From Methanoculleus sp. (lineage in GTDB: Archaea > Halobacteriota > Methanomicrobia > Methanomicrobiales > Methanoculleaceae), in NCBI RefSeq assembly GCF_020696975.1, contig NZ_JAJGBK010000014.1, positions 92,237-156,236 of the forward strand: DNA of 64,000 nt, given 5' to 3'. Numbering within the stretch: position 1 is the first letter of the stretch; every line of letters starts with the position of its first letter. Position numbers and translations under genes: made by a program. Under the pieces are notes generated by a model. That model was not told where the DNA came from. It did not search any database and saw only the letters and a program-made list of their open reading frames with translations. Shown in pieces: positions 15,161 through 24,557 of this stretch.

Positions 15161-17562
15161 GCGGCGTCACCCTCCCCGTAGAGGTCGGAGCGCACACGCT
15201 CGATGACCGACTCCGGGTCGCGGAAGTAGGAGACCAGGACCTTGCTCACGTCGCGGAAATAGCGGATCTTCTTGATACGCATCCATTCGAGCACCTCCTG
15301 GCGCCGTTTCAGTTCTTCCTGCATCCGCTCCTCGCTCCACCCCCGGTCCTCCATGATCTGTTCGAGGATGTAGGATTTGCCGGAATACCGGATCTCGTCG
15401 GTCGCCGGGTGCCACCGGAAGACCTCGTTCGTGATGAGTTCGTTCGTCCGGGGGTCGATGTCCAGGATCTCGATGAGCTGCTTGTTTCGCCGGATGCGCT
15501 GGCCCCCGATACGGGCCTGCACCTGGATGGACATCAGGGAGAGGGCGGAGAGCATGTTCCTCGGGACGTCGATCGGCGGGTTCTCCAGACGGTGGACGGC
15601 GCTCGCCACCGAGTCGGCGTGCATCGTCGCGTAGGTGACGTGCCCGGTGCTCATCGCCTGGAAGAGGGTCAGGGCTTCCTTGCCACGGACCTCGCCGACC
15701 AGGATGTACTCCGGACGCTGCCGGAGGGCGGCACGCAGGAGTTCGTACATATCGATCTCGCCCCGCCCGTCCTGCGAGAACGAGTCCCGGGTGATGCTCG
15801 GGATCCAGTTCGGGTGAGGAAGTTTTAACTCGCGGGTATCCTCGAGGGTGACGATCTTTGCGAGCGGCGGGATGAAGAGCGATATGGCGTTCAAGGTCGT
15901 GGTCTTCCCGGACGCCGTCCCGCCGGCAAATATGCAGGATTTGGCGTTCTCGACCGCGAGCCAGATGAAGGCGATCCCGAGCGGCGAGAAGGTATGCCAC
16001 TCGATGAGGTCAGTGGGCGTGATCGGCTCTTCACGGAACTTGCGGATCGTGAACGTCGAACCGTGGGCGGTAACCTCTGAACCGAGCGTCATCTGGATAC
16101 GCGACCCGTCACTCATCGTGGCGTCCAGCATCGGCTCAGCGATCGATATGTACTTCCCGGCCCGCTGCGCGAGTTTGGTGACGAACGAGTCAAGTTCCGC
16201 GGCGTCCCGGTAGACAAGGCTCGTCTTCATCGATTCGTATGTCGTGTGGTAGACAAAGATGGGACTGTTCACGCCGTCGCAGGAGATATCCTCGATGTAC
16301 TTGTCGTGCATCACCGGGTCGATCAGTCCGTCGCCGAGGAACTCCTTCTCCACATGGTAGAGAATCTTCTCCCGCCCGGGCGGCGCAAGGTGGATGCCGT
16401 AATCGGCGATGATCGTGTTCGCCGAATCGCGAAGCGCCTCCCTCGCCGCCTCCCGGGAGAGGTCGCGGGTGGTGATGTTGAGTGTCTCAAAGAGGCGTTC
16501 CTTGATCTCCATAAAGAGTTCCCGCTCTGCGGGGGTGAGCACGGGCTCAAGGACACAGTAGGTGTACTCATGGGTCGTGCCGTCGTAGGTCACCCGGACA
16601 TAGGCGTACGGCTCGTTCACCGGGTAGAGCTCGATCTCTTCCAGCCCCGGGGAAGGCCGCATCGAGAGGTCGACGAGCGGCCCGTGGATGGCGGGGTTGT
16701 ACTCCTCGATCGCAACCTCAGACCGCAGAGGCTGGAACTTCTGGAGGAACCCAAAGAGGGGTTTTTGGACCTCTTCAGCAGGAGCCGCCACCTGTGCCGC
16801 GGCCTCGGCAAGCGTGGCGGAGGAGAACGTCCTGGAGAAGAGGTCGTCGAACTCCGAGACGACCCGGGCGTTATCGACAAAGTCGAAGTGGTGCTCGTTT
16901 CGGTTGATGCTCAGTTCCTCGACCTCAAACGTCGCACTCTTCGGGAGGATCAGGTCCGCCAGGTTCCCGAGGTCATCGACGGATACCACCCCGGCAGCGA
17001 GGTCGTCGGGCTCGGGCTCGGGCTCGTCAACCGTCACCCCGGGACCGTCGGTCTCCCGCAACCCTTTCATCCGGTTGATAAGACCGAAAGGATCGTGGCG
17101 CTCCGGGAGAGAAAGCGGCGTTTCCGCTCCGGCCTCACCGCCAACCGATGATGGGGAGGTCGTACTCCCCCTGCCCGTCCCTCTCCCGGATCCCTCGATC
17201 CGGTCGAGGAGCGCCCTGACGGGGTCCCCGTCACCGGGTTTGGGCTCTTCCCCGGCACCTTCCGGCCTCATCACCGAGTCGATGAGCGACCGGATGCCGG
17301 CCCTCTTCGGCGCCGGTCCGGAAGGGGGCTCCGGTTGTTCCTCCTCCCCGCCGGGATCGATACCCACGGCATCCAGAACCGCCTCCTGCGGCTCCTTTTT
17401 ATCACCGGGTTTCGACGACGGGGGGGAACCTGACGGCTCCTCCACGGTTGCCCCGCCATCGCTCCGCGGTCTTGCGGATTGTGCAAGAAGATTCCTGACT
17501 GACGCTATAAACTCACATTCTTCATCTTCACCTGTTCTCATCCTCTGTGCCCCCAATATCAA
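15157..17562 (-). CDS. Type II/IV secretion ATPase with long disordered N-terminal region
   Basis: An 801-residue assembly ATPase that drives pilus extension or secretion. Residues 1-190 are rich in Pro, Gly, Ser and acidic residues and look disordered. The N2-type domain (about 260-460) is followed by the VirB11/GspE core: Walker A GGTASGKTT, the Asp box around TLEDTRELKLPH, Walker B ILVGEVRGKEALTLF and the His-box TGHVTYATMHADS. Family members lack such a long N-terminal extension in most cases. The gene starts inside the previous gene by 35 bp and overlaps the following gene by 4 bp. Confidence 0.9.
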   Translation of the reverse strand: MILGAQRMRTGEDEECEFIASVRNLLAQSARPRSDGGATVEEPSGSPPSSKPGDKKEPQEAVLDAVGIDPGGEEEQPEPPSGPAPKRAGIRSLIDSVMRPEGAGEEPKPGDGDPVRALLDRIEGSGRGTGRGSTTSPSSVGGEAGAETPLSLPERHDPFGLINRMKGLRETDGPGVTVDEPEPEPDDLAAGVVSVDDLGNLADLILPKSATFEVEELSINRNEHHFDFVDNARVVSEFDDLFSRTFSSATLAEAAAQVAAPAEEVQKPLFGFLQKFQPLRSEVAIEEYNPAIHGPLVDLSMRPSPGLEEIELYPVNEPYAYVRVTYDGTTHEYTYCVLEPVLTPAERELFMEIKERLFETLNITTRDLSREAAREALRDSANTIIADYGIHLAPPGREKILYHVEKEFLGDGLIDPVMHDKYIEDISCDGVNSPIFVYHTTYESMKTSLVYRDAAELDSFVTKLAQRAGKYISIAEPMLDATMSDGSRIQMTLGSEVTAHGSTFTIRKFREEPITPTDLIEWHTFSPLGIAFIWLAVENAKSCIFAGGTASGKTTTLNAISLFIPPLAKIVTLEDTRELKLPHPNWIPSITRDSFSQDGRGEIDMYELLRAALRQRPEYILVGEVRGKEALTLFQAMSTGHVTYATMHADSVASAVHRLENPPIDVPRNMLSALSLMSIQVQARIGGQRIRRNKQLIEILDIDPRTNELITNEVFRWHPATDEIRYSGKSYILEQIMEDRGWSEERMQEELKRRQEVLEWMRIKKIRYFRDVSKVLVSYFRDPESVIERVRSDLYGEGDAA

Positions 17563-18166
17563 CAGACGTTTCTACCTGAGGATCATGGAATTCGATGATG
17601 CATCGCGTCCGCTCTCCGGTCCGGTCCGAGACCACGCACATGTAGCGCCCGTTCAGCAGCCGGAAGCAGACCTTCCCCGCGGAGTCCGTCACATCACTCG
17701 TGATGACAAGTTTGCCCTTCCGGATCGAGACGTGGGCCCCGGCAAGGGGCTCCCGTGCGTCGCGGACGGTCAGGCAGAGCACCCCTATCCGCTGCCGGGT
17801 AGGAGCACCGATGGTCGGGATATCGAGACGGCCGTTCTTCTTGATGTGGCTTTTTTCGAATATCCTGCACCGTGCCACCAGTGCATCAGCGATCAACGGC
17901 GCTACAAGGAAGAGGTCAAAATCTTCCCCTCCGACCAGGCGCAGGACAGCCGAGTCTCCAAAGAGTGTGCCCTTCTCGTCGACAAAGATGGCGCCGTTCG
18001 GTTCGCCCCCGGAGAGAACCAGGAAAAACGTATGCTTCTCCCCTTTGAAGACCCCCATCCCGGTCAGGGAATGAAGACTACTGTAGCGTAGCAGGTCGTC
18101 AAGAGTGAAGTGCCCCTCATACGTCGACTGTTCAAGGATCTCGCCCATAAGGTCGTTTATTTCCAT
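17528..18166 (-). CDS. Accessory protein of the pilus operon, unknown function
   Basis: A 212-residue soluble protein, first gene of the pilus-type operon. The N-terminal half (about 1-115) is a compact domain with HFTLDDLLRYSSL and FFLVLSGGEPNGAIFVDEKG, reminiscent of domains that sense or bind small partners. The C-terminal part (about 125-200) looks like a beta-sandwich of the carboxypeptidase-regulatory type (ARE PLAGAHVSIRKG, then DSAGKVCFRLLNGRY). Its stop lies 35 bp inside the ATPase gene, a tight coupling. It may regulate or localise the ATPase (inference). Confidence 0.7.
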   Translation of the reverse strand: MEINDLMGEILEQSTYEGHFTLDDLLRYSSLHSLTGMGVFKGEKHTFFLVLSGGEPNGAIFVDEKGTLFGDSAVLRLVGGEDFDLFLVAPLIADALVARCRIFEKSHIKKNGRLDIPTIGAPTRQRIGVLCLTVRDAREPLAGAHVSIRKGKLVITSDVTDSAGKVCFRLLNGRYMCVVSDRTGERTRCIIEFHDPQVETSVDIGGTEDENR

Positions 18167-18523
18167 GCAAATCTTCAGGTATGGTATTTCTATGCCGGAA
18201 AGGGGATTTTACCCCCCTACCACAATATACCACATCACAATACTATTATTAATACCTTGGGGTGGTCCAAACCTGATTCTGGTAGATATACTGAAGAAAG
18301 TGCCGGATCCGGGGACTGGAAACCGACAGTTTGTAGACGACGACCCTCGGAGGATCCCGGAGGGCAAAAGCCACGGCCGGAACGCGATCCGGTGATCCGC
18401 CTCGACCGGCGGGAGGGGGAGAGGAGGCCTCACGCTCCCAAAGACCGCACCGAAACGATCGAGATCCCCCGGGAAGTGATATCGCCAGAAATAAGAGATA
18501 AAAGGTGAATAGGGTACTGTCCC
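18167..18523. other. Divergent intergenic region between pilus operon and prepilin peptidase
   Basis: About 360 bp with no convincing gene. The part next to the operon is AT-rich (TATTATTAATACC near 18241-18253, ATATACC near 18225) and could hold the operon's promoter. GGGGATTTTACCCC (about 18201-18215) can form a small hairpin in the operon leader. ATAAGAGATAAAAGG (18491-18506) lies about 25 bp before the peptidase ATG and may be its TATA element. Confidence 0.4.
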
Positions 18524-19327
18524 ATGACCATTTCACTCGTGATCGCCATCCCGCTCATGGTTGCAGCGGCTGCAATAGGGATCACGCTCATATACGCGTC
18601 AGTCCTGGACGCAAGGGAGCGCCGGGTACCCCACAGGACCTGGCGGCCCGCACTCGCGATCGCGATCCCGGCAGCCATCTGGATATACGCGCTGGTCTTC
18701 CTTGCAGACTGGCATGCGGCAGCAGGCTACCTCATCCTGGTCGCGGTCTTCTGCGGATTCTTCTACCTCTTCCAGGCTGTGAACCTCTTTGGAGGAGCGG
18801 ATGCGTACGCTCTCATCATCATCACCGCATGCATCCCGTTCTTCCCGTTCGACCCCTATCTCGGCACCCCGCCACTCGGGTTCTTCCCGTTCACCGTGCT
18901 CACGAACGCCGTGCTCATCAACATCGCGGCACCCATTGCAATACTCGCGAAGAATCTGCTTGAGGGGAACCGGGCTCCGCTACCCTGCCTCTTCCTCGGT
19001 TTTCCCGTCGACGGAAAGAGAATCCAGAACGAGTTCGGTTTTGTCATGGAAGATATCGAGGAAGAGGACGGCAGGCTTACCCGGCGGTTCATCGGGTTTA
19101 CCGAGTCGCTTGGACGCATGGTGCGGGGAGAGCGGCGGCTATACACAAAAGATCTCAGGCTGCACCCCGAAGACTACCAGAGGGAGCTTGCACTCTACCG
19201 GAAGGCCGGCAGGGTCTGGATATCCTACGGCATTCCGTTCATTATACCGATCACGGCGGGATTCCTGACCGCACTACTCATGGGTGATATCCTCTTTGTG
19301 ATCATGAAGATCCTCGTAGGAATGTGA
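18524..19327 (+). CDS. Archaeal prepilin/preflagellin peptidase (A24 family)
   Basis: A 267-residue integral membrane aspartic protease that removes the short signal of type IV pilin-like proteins. Hydrophobic helices cover about residues 4-26, 45-65, 68-90, 95-150 and the C-terminus. The two catalytic aspartates are visible as YASVLDARERRVPH (first helix end) and the GGADA motif. A cytoplasmic loop of about 70 residues precedes the last membrane helix. It is divergent from the pilus-assembly operon and is the likely processing enzyme for its substrates and for the pilin-like protein at 26645-27175. hisI follows 6 bp downstream. Confidence 0.9.
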   Translation: MTISLVIAIPLMVAAAAIGITLIYASVLDARERRVPHRTWRPALAIAIPAAIWIYALVFLADWHAAAGYLILVAVFCGFFYLFQAVNLFGGADAYALIIITACIPFFPFDPYLGTPPLGFFPFTVLTNAVLINIAAPIAILAKNLLEGNRAPLPCLFLGFPVDGKRIQNEFGFVMEDIEEEDGRLTRRFIGFTESLGRMVRGERRLYTKDLRLHPEDYQRELALYRKAGRVWISYGIPFIIPITAGFLTALLMGDILFVIMKILVGM

Positions 19328-19333
19328 ACCGAT

Positions 19334-19699
19334 ATGGAGATACAGTTCAAGGATGGATTGGTACCTGTCATCGTGCAGGAGAGACGAACCCGTGAGGTCC
19401 TGATGCTTGCGTACGCAAACGCCGAAGCGCTGGACCTCACAAGACGCACCGGATACGCGCACTACTACAGCAGGAGCAGGCAGAAGCTCTGGAAGAAAGG
19501 AGAGGAGAGCGGGCACACCCAGCGGGTCTCGCGCATACTCGTCGACTGCGACGCGGACGCGATCCTTTATGAGGTCGAACAGTCCGGCGCAGCCTGCCAT
19601 ACCGGCCACGCCTCCTGTTTCTATCGAACGGTCGAAGGTGAGGAGATCGCCGGATTGGTCTTTGATCCGGAGAAGGTATACGCTAATAAGGGTGAATGA
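19334..19699 (+). CDS. hisI: Phosphoribosyl-AMP cyclohydrolase
   Basis: A 121-residue stand-alone HisI catalysing ring opening of phosphoribosyl-AMP, the third step of histidine synthesis. Diagnostic motifs are [18 protein letters not shown], the metal-binding DCDAD triad and [12 protein letters not shown] with the zinc cysteines. Length is that of the archaeal monofunctional enzyme, without a HisE domain. It is placed 6 bp after the prepilin peptidase and just before the PIN-ATPase gene, away from other his genes in the window, so the cluster is not a his operon. Confidence 0.96.
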   Translation: MEIQFKDGLVPVIVQERRTREVLMLAYANAEALDLTRRTGYAHYYSRSRQKLWKKGEESGHTQRVSRILVDCDADAILYEVEQSGAACHTGHASCFYRTVEGEEIAGLVFDPEKVYANKGE

Positions 19700-19722
19700 C
19701 TTCATTACTATGGTGATTTTTT

Positions 19723-21609
19723 ATGAAAATTGTACCCGATACCAGCGTCGTAATAGACGGACGCATAACATCGATGATAAAAACCGGGGAATATAAGGGC
19801 GCAACAATAATCATACCGGAAGCCGTCGTCGCCGAACTGGAGGCACAGGCAAATCAGGGACGGGAGATAGGGTTTTCCGGTCTGACCGAACTCCAGGAGC
19901 TCTTCCGGATGTCGGAGGATAAGGTTGTCGAGCTCCAGTTTGCCGGAGACCGCCCGAGCCTCGACCAGGTGAAACTCTCCAGTGGAGGCGAGATCGACGC
20001 CCTGATCCGGAACGTGGCGATCGAGCATGACGCCCGGTTCATCACGAGCGACCTCGTGCAGGCAGAAGTGGCAAAGGCGAAAGGGCTCGACGTCACGTAC
20101 CTGAAGCCACAGATAGGAGATTTTTCACCGCTCTCGATCGACCAGTTCTTCGATGAGGAGACGATCGCGATCACCTTGAAAGAGCGTGCTCCGCCGGTGG
20201 CAAAGATCGGGAAACTCCGCGATATCCGCCTGGTCACCCTCCGGGATGCCCCGATGACCGAGTACGAACTCCGGTCCATGGCGCAGGAACTCCTGGAGCG
20301 GGCAAAACGCGACCCGGACGGATTCATCGAACTTGAGAAGCGGGGGATCACGGTCGCTCAGATCGGGTCGCTCCGGATCTCGATCGCCCGCCGGCCCTTC
20401 TCCGACGGGATGGAGATCACGGTGGTGCGGCCGCTCGTGGACCTCTCGCTCGACGATTACGACATGGCGCCCGAGATCAAGAAGCGGATCCTCGGGAGCC
20501 GCCGCGGCGTCCTGATTGCGGGTCCCCCGGGGTCAGGGAAGACCACGCTCGCCCAGAGCCTTGCGACGTTCCTTGCCGACCACGACTTCATCGTGAAGAC
20601 GATGGAGGCGCCGCGGGACCTGCAGGTGCCCGACCACATCACCCAGTACACGGCACTGGACGGGAGCATGGTGAACACCGCCGAGGCCCTCCTGCTCGTC
20701 CGGCCCGATTATGTGGTCTTTGACGAGATCCGCAAGAGCGAGGACTTCGGCGTCTATGCCGACATGCGCCTTGCCGGGATGGGCATGGTCGGGGTGGTGC
20801 ATGCCATGGAGGTGCACGACTGCCTCCGGCGGTTCTGCGACCGCGTGGACTACAGCGTCCTGCCGCAGATCATCAACACTGTCATCTACGTCGTCCAGGG
20901 CGTGATAACGAAGATCTACGACCTCGAACTGGCGGTCAAGGCGCCGGAGGGCATGCCGGGCGACACGCACATCCGCCCGGTGATCATCGTCCGCGAACAC
21001 TCCCGGCGGGAGCCCGAGATCGAGATCTTCCGCTACGATGGGGAGACCCTGGTGATGCCAATCATCAAAACGAGCGTCGAGGAGCCACCTGTTGTTGCGG
21101 AGACGCCGATCAGCGAACCGGCAGCGGAGCCCGAGGAGAACGTCTCCTGGAAGGTTGCCGAGAAAGAGGTCCAGCGCGAGATCGGGCGCTACACGAGCGG
21201 CCCGGTCGAGGTCAGCATCATCAGCGATAACAAAGCCGTCGTCTACATCGACGACAAGGATGTCCCGGCGGCGATCGGGAAGGGCGGCAAGAACGTCTCG
21301 GCGATCGTGAACAAACTCGGTATCGGGATCGATATCCGGCCAAGGAGCGAACTCGAGGCAAAACGGCCCGTCGAGGAGGAGATGCACCTTGCCGGCGGCA
21401 TCAAGATCCGCATCGACAAGAAGCAGCTGACGATCATCTCCCCGGAGAACAAGGGCAAGATCGTCGACGTCTTCGCCGGGAAGGAGTATCTCTTCACGGC
21501 CACGGTGAACGATGAGGGCGATATCCTCCTCGCCAAGAACAGCACGATCGCCCAGGAGATGATCAAGCGCTACAACGAGGGCGAGACGATCCGGCTGCGG
21601 CCGGTATGA
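19723..21609 (+). CDS. PIN-domain/PilT-type ATPase/KH protein
   Basis: A 628-residue archaeal multidomain protein. The N-terminal PIN ribonuclease-like domain (1-140) has VPDTSVVIDGRIT and conserved acidic positions EVVAELEAQ region and ARFITSDLV. The central VirB11-like ATPase (about 200-430) has Walker A AGPPGSGKTT, DEIRKSEDFG and a GVVHAMEVHD box. The C-terminal part has the KH-type loop IGKGGKNVSAI and an additional beta domain. The combination suggests an RNA-binding, ATP-driven RNA processing or quality-control protein; function is not established. It ends 39 bp before leuS. Confidence 0.88.
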   Translation: MKIVPDTSVVIDGRITSMIKTGEYKGATIIIPEAVVAELEAQANQGREIGFSGLTELQELFRMSEDKVVELQFAGDRPSLDQVKLSSGGEIDALIRNVAIEHDARFITSDLVQAEVAKAKGLDVTYLKPQIGDFSPLSIDQFFDEETIAITLKERAPPVAKIGKLRDIRLVTLRDAPMTEYELRSMAQELLERAKRDPDGFIELEKRGITVAQIGSLRISIARRPFSDGMEITVVRPLVDLSLDDYDMAPEIKKRILGSRRGVLIAGPPGSGKTTLAQSLATFLADHDFIVKTMEAPRDLQVPDHITQYTALDGSMVNTAEALLLVRPDYVVFDEIRKSEDFGVYADMRLAGMGMVGVVHAMEVHDCLRRFCDRVDYSVLPQIINTVIYVVQGVITKIYDLELAVKAPEGMPGDTHIRPVIIVREHSRREPEIEIFRYDGETLVMPIIKTSVEEPPVVAETPISEPAAEPEENVSWKVAEKEVQREIGRYTSGPVEVSIISDNKAVVYIDDKDVPAAIGKGGKNVSAIVNKLGIGIDIRPRSELEAKRPVEEEMHLAGGIKIRIDKKQLTIISPENKGKIVDVFAGKEYLFTATVNDEGDILLAKNSTIAQEMIKRYNEGETIRLRPV

Positions 21610-21648
21610 GGCAGGGTAAGGAGAGAGAATCAGTATTGGAGGCATAGC

Positions 21649-24426
21649 GTGAGTGGATTAGATATGCAAAGCAACGAACGGGAGTGCGTCGCCCGGTGGG
21701 AGCACGCGTTCGAGGCTGATCCAGCAGAGAAGGAGAAGTATTACCTGACCGTGGCATACCCGTATCCGAGCGGGGCGATGCACGTCGGGCACGGGCGGAC
21801 CTACATCGTTCCAGATGTTCTCGCCCGGTACCAGCGGATGAGGGGAAAACAGGTCCTCTTCCCGATGGCGTTCCACGTCACCGGAACCCCGGTCATCGGG
21901 ATATCAAAGAGGATCGCGAACGGCGACGCAAAGACGATCGGGCTCTACCGCGACCTCTACCGGGTGCCGCAGGACACCCTGGACCGGTTCGTCAACCCGA
22001 TGGAGATCGTCCGGCACTTCTCGGAGGAGTACCGGCGGGTGATGCAGAAGTGCGGGCTCTCGATCGACTGGCGGCGCCGGTTCATCACCGTCGACCCCCA
22101 GTACAGCAAGTTCATCGAGTGGCAGTACGCTCACCTGCACGAGGAGGAGCATGTCGTCAAGGGGGCCCACCCGGTCAAGTACTGTCCCCAGTGCGAGAAC
22201 CCTGTCGGCGACCACGATCTGCTCGAGGGCGACAAGGCCGAGATCATCAAGTTCACCCTGGTGGTCTTCTCCTGGGGCGATGCGAAGATAGCGTGCGCAA
22301 CCCTCCGGCCCGAGACGGTCTACGGGGTGACGAACCTCTGGGTGAACCCGGCCGTCACCTACGTGCGGGCGACGATCGACGGCGACGAGTGGATCCTGAG
22401 TGCGGAGGCGGCGGCGAAGCTCAGTCTGCAGGACCACGAGGTATGGGTGAAGGAGAACATCCCCGGAACGGCACTCATCGACCAGACGGTCTCCCACCCC
22501 TTCTCCGGCGAGGTCCCCGTCCTTCCGGCGACGTTCGTCGACCCGGACATGGGGACCGGGATCGTCATGAGCGTTCCGGCTCACGCGCCCTTCGATTACA
22601 TCGCACTCCGCGACCTGCAGCAGCAGGGGAAGTACACGTCCATCCAGCCGGTCCCGCTCATATCCGTCGAGGGCTACGGCGAGATCCCGGCAAAGGACGC
22701 GGTCGAGCGGGCGGGCATCCGCGACCAGAACGACCCGGGGATGGAGGCGCTCACCCAGGAGATCTACAGCGCGGAGTTCTCCCGCGGAAAGGTCTTTGAG
22801 AAGTACGGCGGAAAGCCGGTCAGGGAGGCCCGGGACGACGTCGCGGCGCTGATGCTGGAACGTTACGGCTCGATCCCGATGTACGAGTTCGACAACCGCC
22901 AGGTGATCTGCCGGTGCGGTGGGCGGGTCTTTGTGAAGATCCTCCACGACCAGTGGTTCCTGGAGTACAGCGACCCGTGCTGGAAGGAGCAGGTGAAGAC
23001 CCAGCTCGAGCGGATGGCGCTCGTCCCGCCCGAGGTCAGGACCGAGTTCGACCGGACGGTCGACTGGCTGAAGGACTGGGCCTGCACCCGGCGGGTGGGG
23101 CTCGGGACGAAACTGCCCTGGGACCCGACCTGGATCATCGAGCCGCTCTCCGACTCGACGATCTACATGGCCTACTACACGATCGCCCATCACCTGAAAG
23201 CCATCCCGCCGGAGAGCCTGACGCCGGATGTCTTCGAGTACATCTTCAAGGGCGAGGGGAACCCGACCACGGTCGACCGCGAGACCCTCGACAGGATCAG
23301 GAGCGAGTTCCTCTACTGGTACCCCTACGACTACCGGTTCTCGGCAAAAGACCTCATATCAAACCACCTCACGTTCCAGCTCTTCCACCACCGGGCGATC
23401 TTCCCGCAGGACCTGCAGCCGAAGGGCATGGTGGTCTTCGGGATGGGGCTCCTGAACGGGGCGAAGATGTCCTCAAGCAAGGGCAACGTCTTCCTGCTCG
23501 AGGATGCCATCGAGGAGTTCGGTGCCGATACCGTCAGGATGTTCCTTGTCGGGAGCGCCGAGCCCTGGCAGGACTTCGACTGGAGGAATGAGTTAGTCTC
23601 GTCGACGAGAAAGCAGATCGAGCGGTTCTGGAACACGGTTACGGAGACGAAGGATGCCGAGGGCGCCTATGACATCGACGCCTGGCTCGCGAGCAGGCTC
23701 CAGCGCCGCGTCGAGAGCGCCACGAGAGCGCTTGACGGGTTCCAGACCCGGCAGGCGCTGCAGGAGGCGTTCTTCGGTGTGGAGGCCGACCTGAAGTGGT
23801 ACCGCCGCCGCCTGCCGGAGGGCGCAACCGGCGGGGCCGTGATGCAGGACCTCTGCCGCACCTGGGTCCGGCTGCTCGCCCCGATCGTCCCCTTCACCTG
23901 TGAATCGCTCTGGAGCGATATCGGCGGGGAGGGCATGGTCTCGTTCGCCCCCTGGCCGGAGGTGGACGAGGCCCGGATCAACCCCGAGATCGAGCTCGCC
24001 GAGGAACTCCTGGCGAGAACGGCCGAGGACATCGAGTCGATCAGGAAACTCATCCCGATGGAGCCCGCGTCCATCAGCCTCTTCGTCGCTCCGGCCTGGA
24101 AGCACGAGGCTTTCCGGATCATAGCGGCCTCGACCGACAAGACGAGGGTGATGCGCGAGATCATGCAGGACCAGGATATGCGCAAGCGCGGCCGCGAGGC
24201 GACGGACGCCGCAAAGCAGATCACGAAACTCGTCCTGAAACTCCCGCCCGACCTCGTGAAGCAGCTCGCAGGGTCGACGCTTGACGAGCAGGCGGTTCTC
24301 GAGGGCGCACGGGCGTTCCTGGAGCGTGAGTTCGGCGTCCCGGTGACGGTCCAGAATGCTGAAGAGAGCACGCACCCGAAGGCGTCGGGAGCCCTGCCCT
24401 TCAAGCCGGCGATTGTGATTGAGTAG
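21649..24426 (+). CDS. leuS: Leucyl-tRNA synthetase
   Basis: A 925-residue archaeal-type class I synthetase charging tRNA-Leu. The HIGH motif appears as PYPSGAMHVGHGRTY near the N-terminus and the KMSKS motif as AKMSSSKGNVF. The editing (CP1) insert shows the TLRPETVYGVTNLW and TGIVMSVPAHAPFD segments used to hydrolyse mischarged tRNA. A GTG start at 21649 is favoured because GGAGG (21638-21642) lies 6 nt upstream; the first ATG at 21664 would be too far from it. A strong triple oligo-T terminator follows. Confidence 0.96.
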   Translation: MSGLDMQSNERECVARWEHAFEADPAEKEKYYLTVAYPYPSGAMHVGHGRTYIVPDVLARYQRMRGKQVLFPMAFHVTGTPVIGISKRIANGDAKTIGLYRDLYRVPQDTLDRFVNPMEIVRHFSEEYRRVMQKCGLSIDWRRRFITVDPQYSKFIEWQYAHLHEEEHVVKGAHPVKYCPQCENPVGDHDLLEGDKAEIIKFTLVVFSWGDAKIACATLRPETVYGVTNLWVNPAVTYVRATIDGDEWILSAEAAAKLSLQDHEVWVKENIPGTALIDQTVSHPFSGEVPVLPATFVDPDMGTGIVMSVPAHAPFDYIALRDLQQQGKYTSIQPVPLISVEGYGEIPAKDAVERAGIRDQNDPGMEALTQEIYSAEFSRGKVFEKYGGKPVREARDDVAALMLERYGSIPMYEFDNRQVICRCGGRVFVKILHDQWFLEYSDPCWKEQVKTQLERMALVPPEVRTEFDRTVDWLKDWACTRRVGLGTKLPWDPTWIIEPLSDSTIYMAYYTIAHHLKAIPPESLTPDVFEYIFKGEGNPTTVDRETLDRIRSEFLYWYPYDYRFSAKDLISNHLTFQLFHHRAIFPQDLQPKGMVVFGMGLLNGAKMSSSKGNVFLLEDAIEEFGADTVRMFLVGSAEPWQDFDWRNELVSSTRKQIERFWNTVTETKDAEGAYDIDAWLASRLQRRVESATRALDGFQTRQALQEAFFGVEADLKWYRRRLPEGATGGAVMQDLCRTWVRLLAPIVPFTCESLWSDIGGEGMVSFAPWPEVDEARINPEIELAEELLARTAEDIESIRKLIPMEPASISLFVAPAWKHEAFRIIAASTDKTRVMREIMQDQDMRKRGREATDAAKQITKLVLKLPPDLVKQLAGSTLDEQAVLEGARAFLEREFGVPVTVQNAEESTHPKASGALPFKPAIVIE

Positions 24427-24430
24427 ATAT

Positions 24431-24463
24431 CCTTCTTTTTAGCCCATTTTTGCACGTTTTTTA
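24431..24463 (+). terminator. Triple oligo-T terminator after leuS
   Basis: Three T runs (24436-24440, 24447-24451, 24457-24462) lie within 36 bases of the leuS stop. This clustered pattern is typical of efficient archaeal termination. Confidence 0.7.
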
Positions 24464-24557
24464 CAGGACTCTGGCCCATTCGCGAGTCGAACTGGGGCAG
24501 GAATCTTCGATAGGGATGAAGACCTCGTGTGCAACTGAGACAACCAAATACGCCTGT

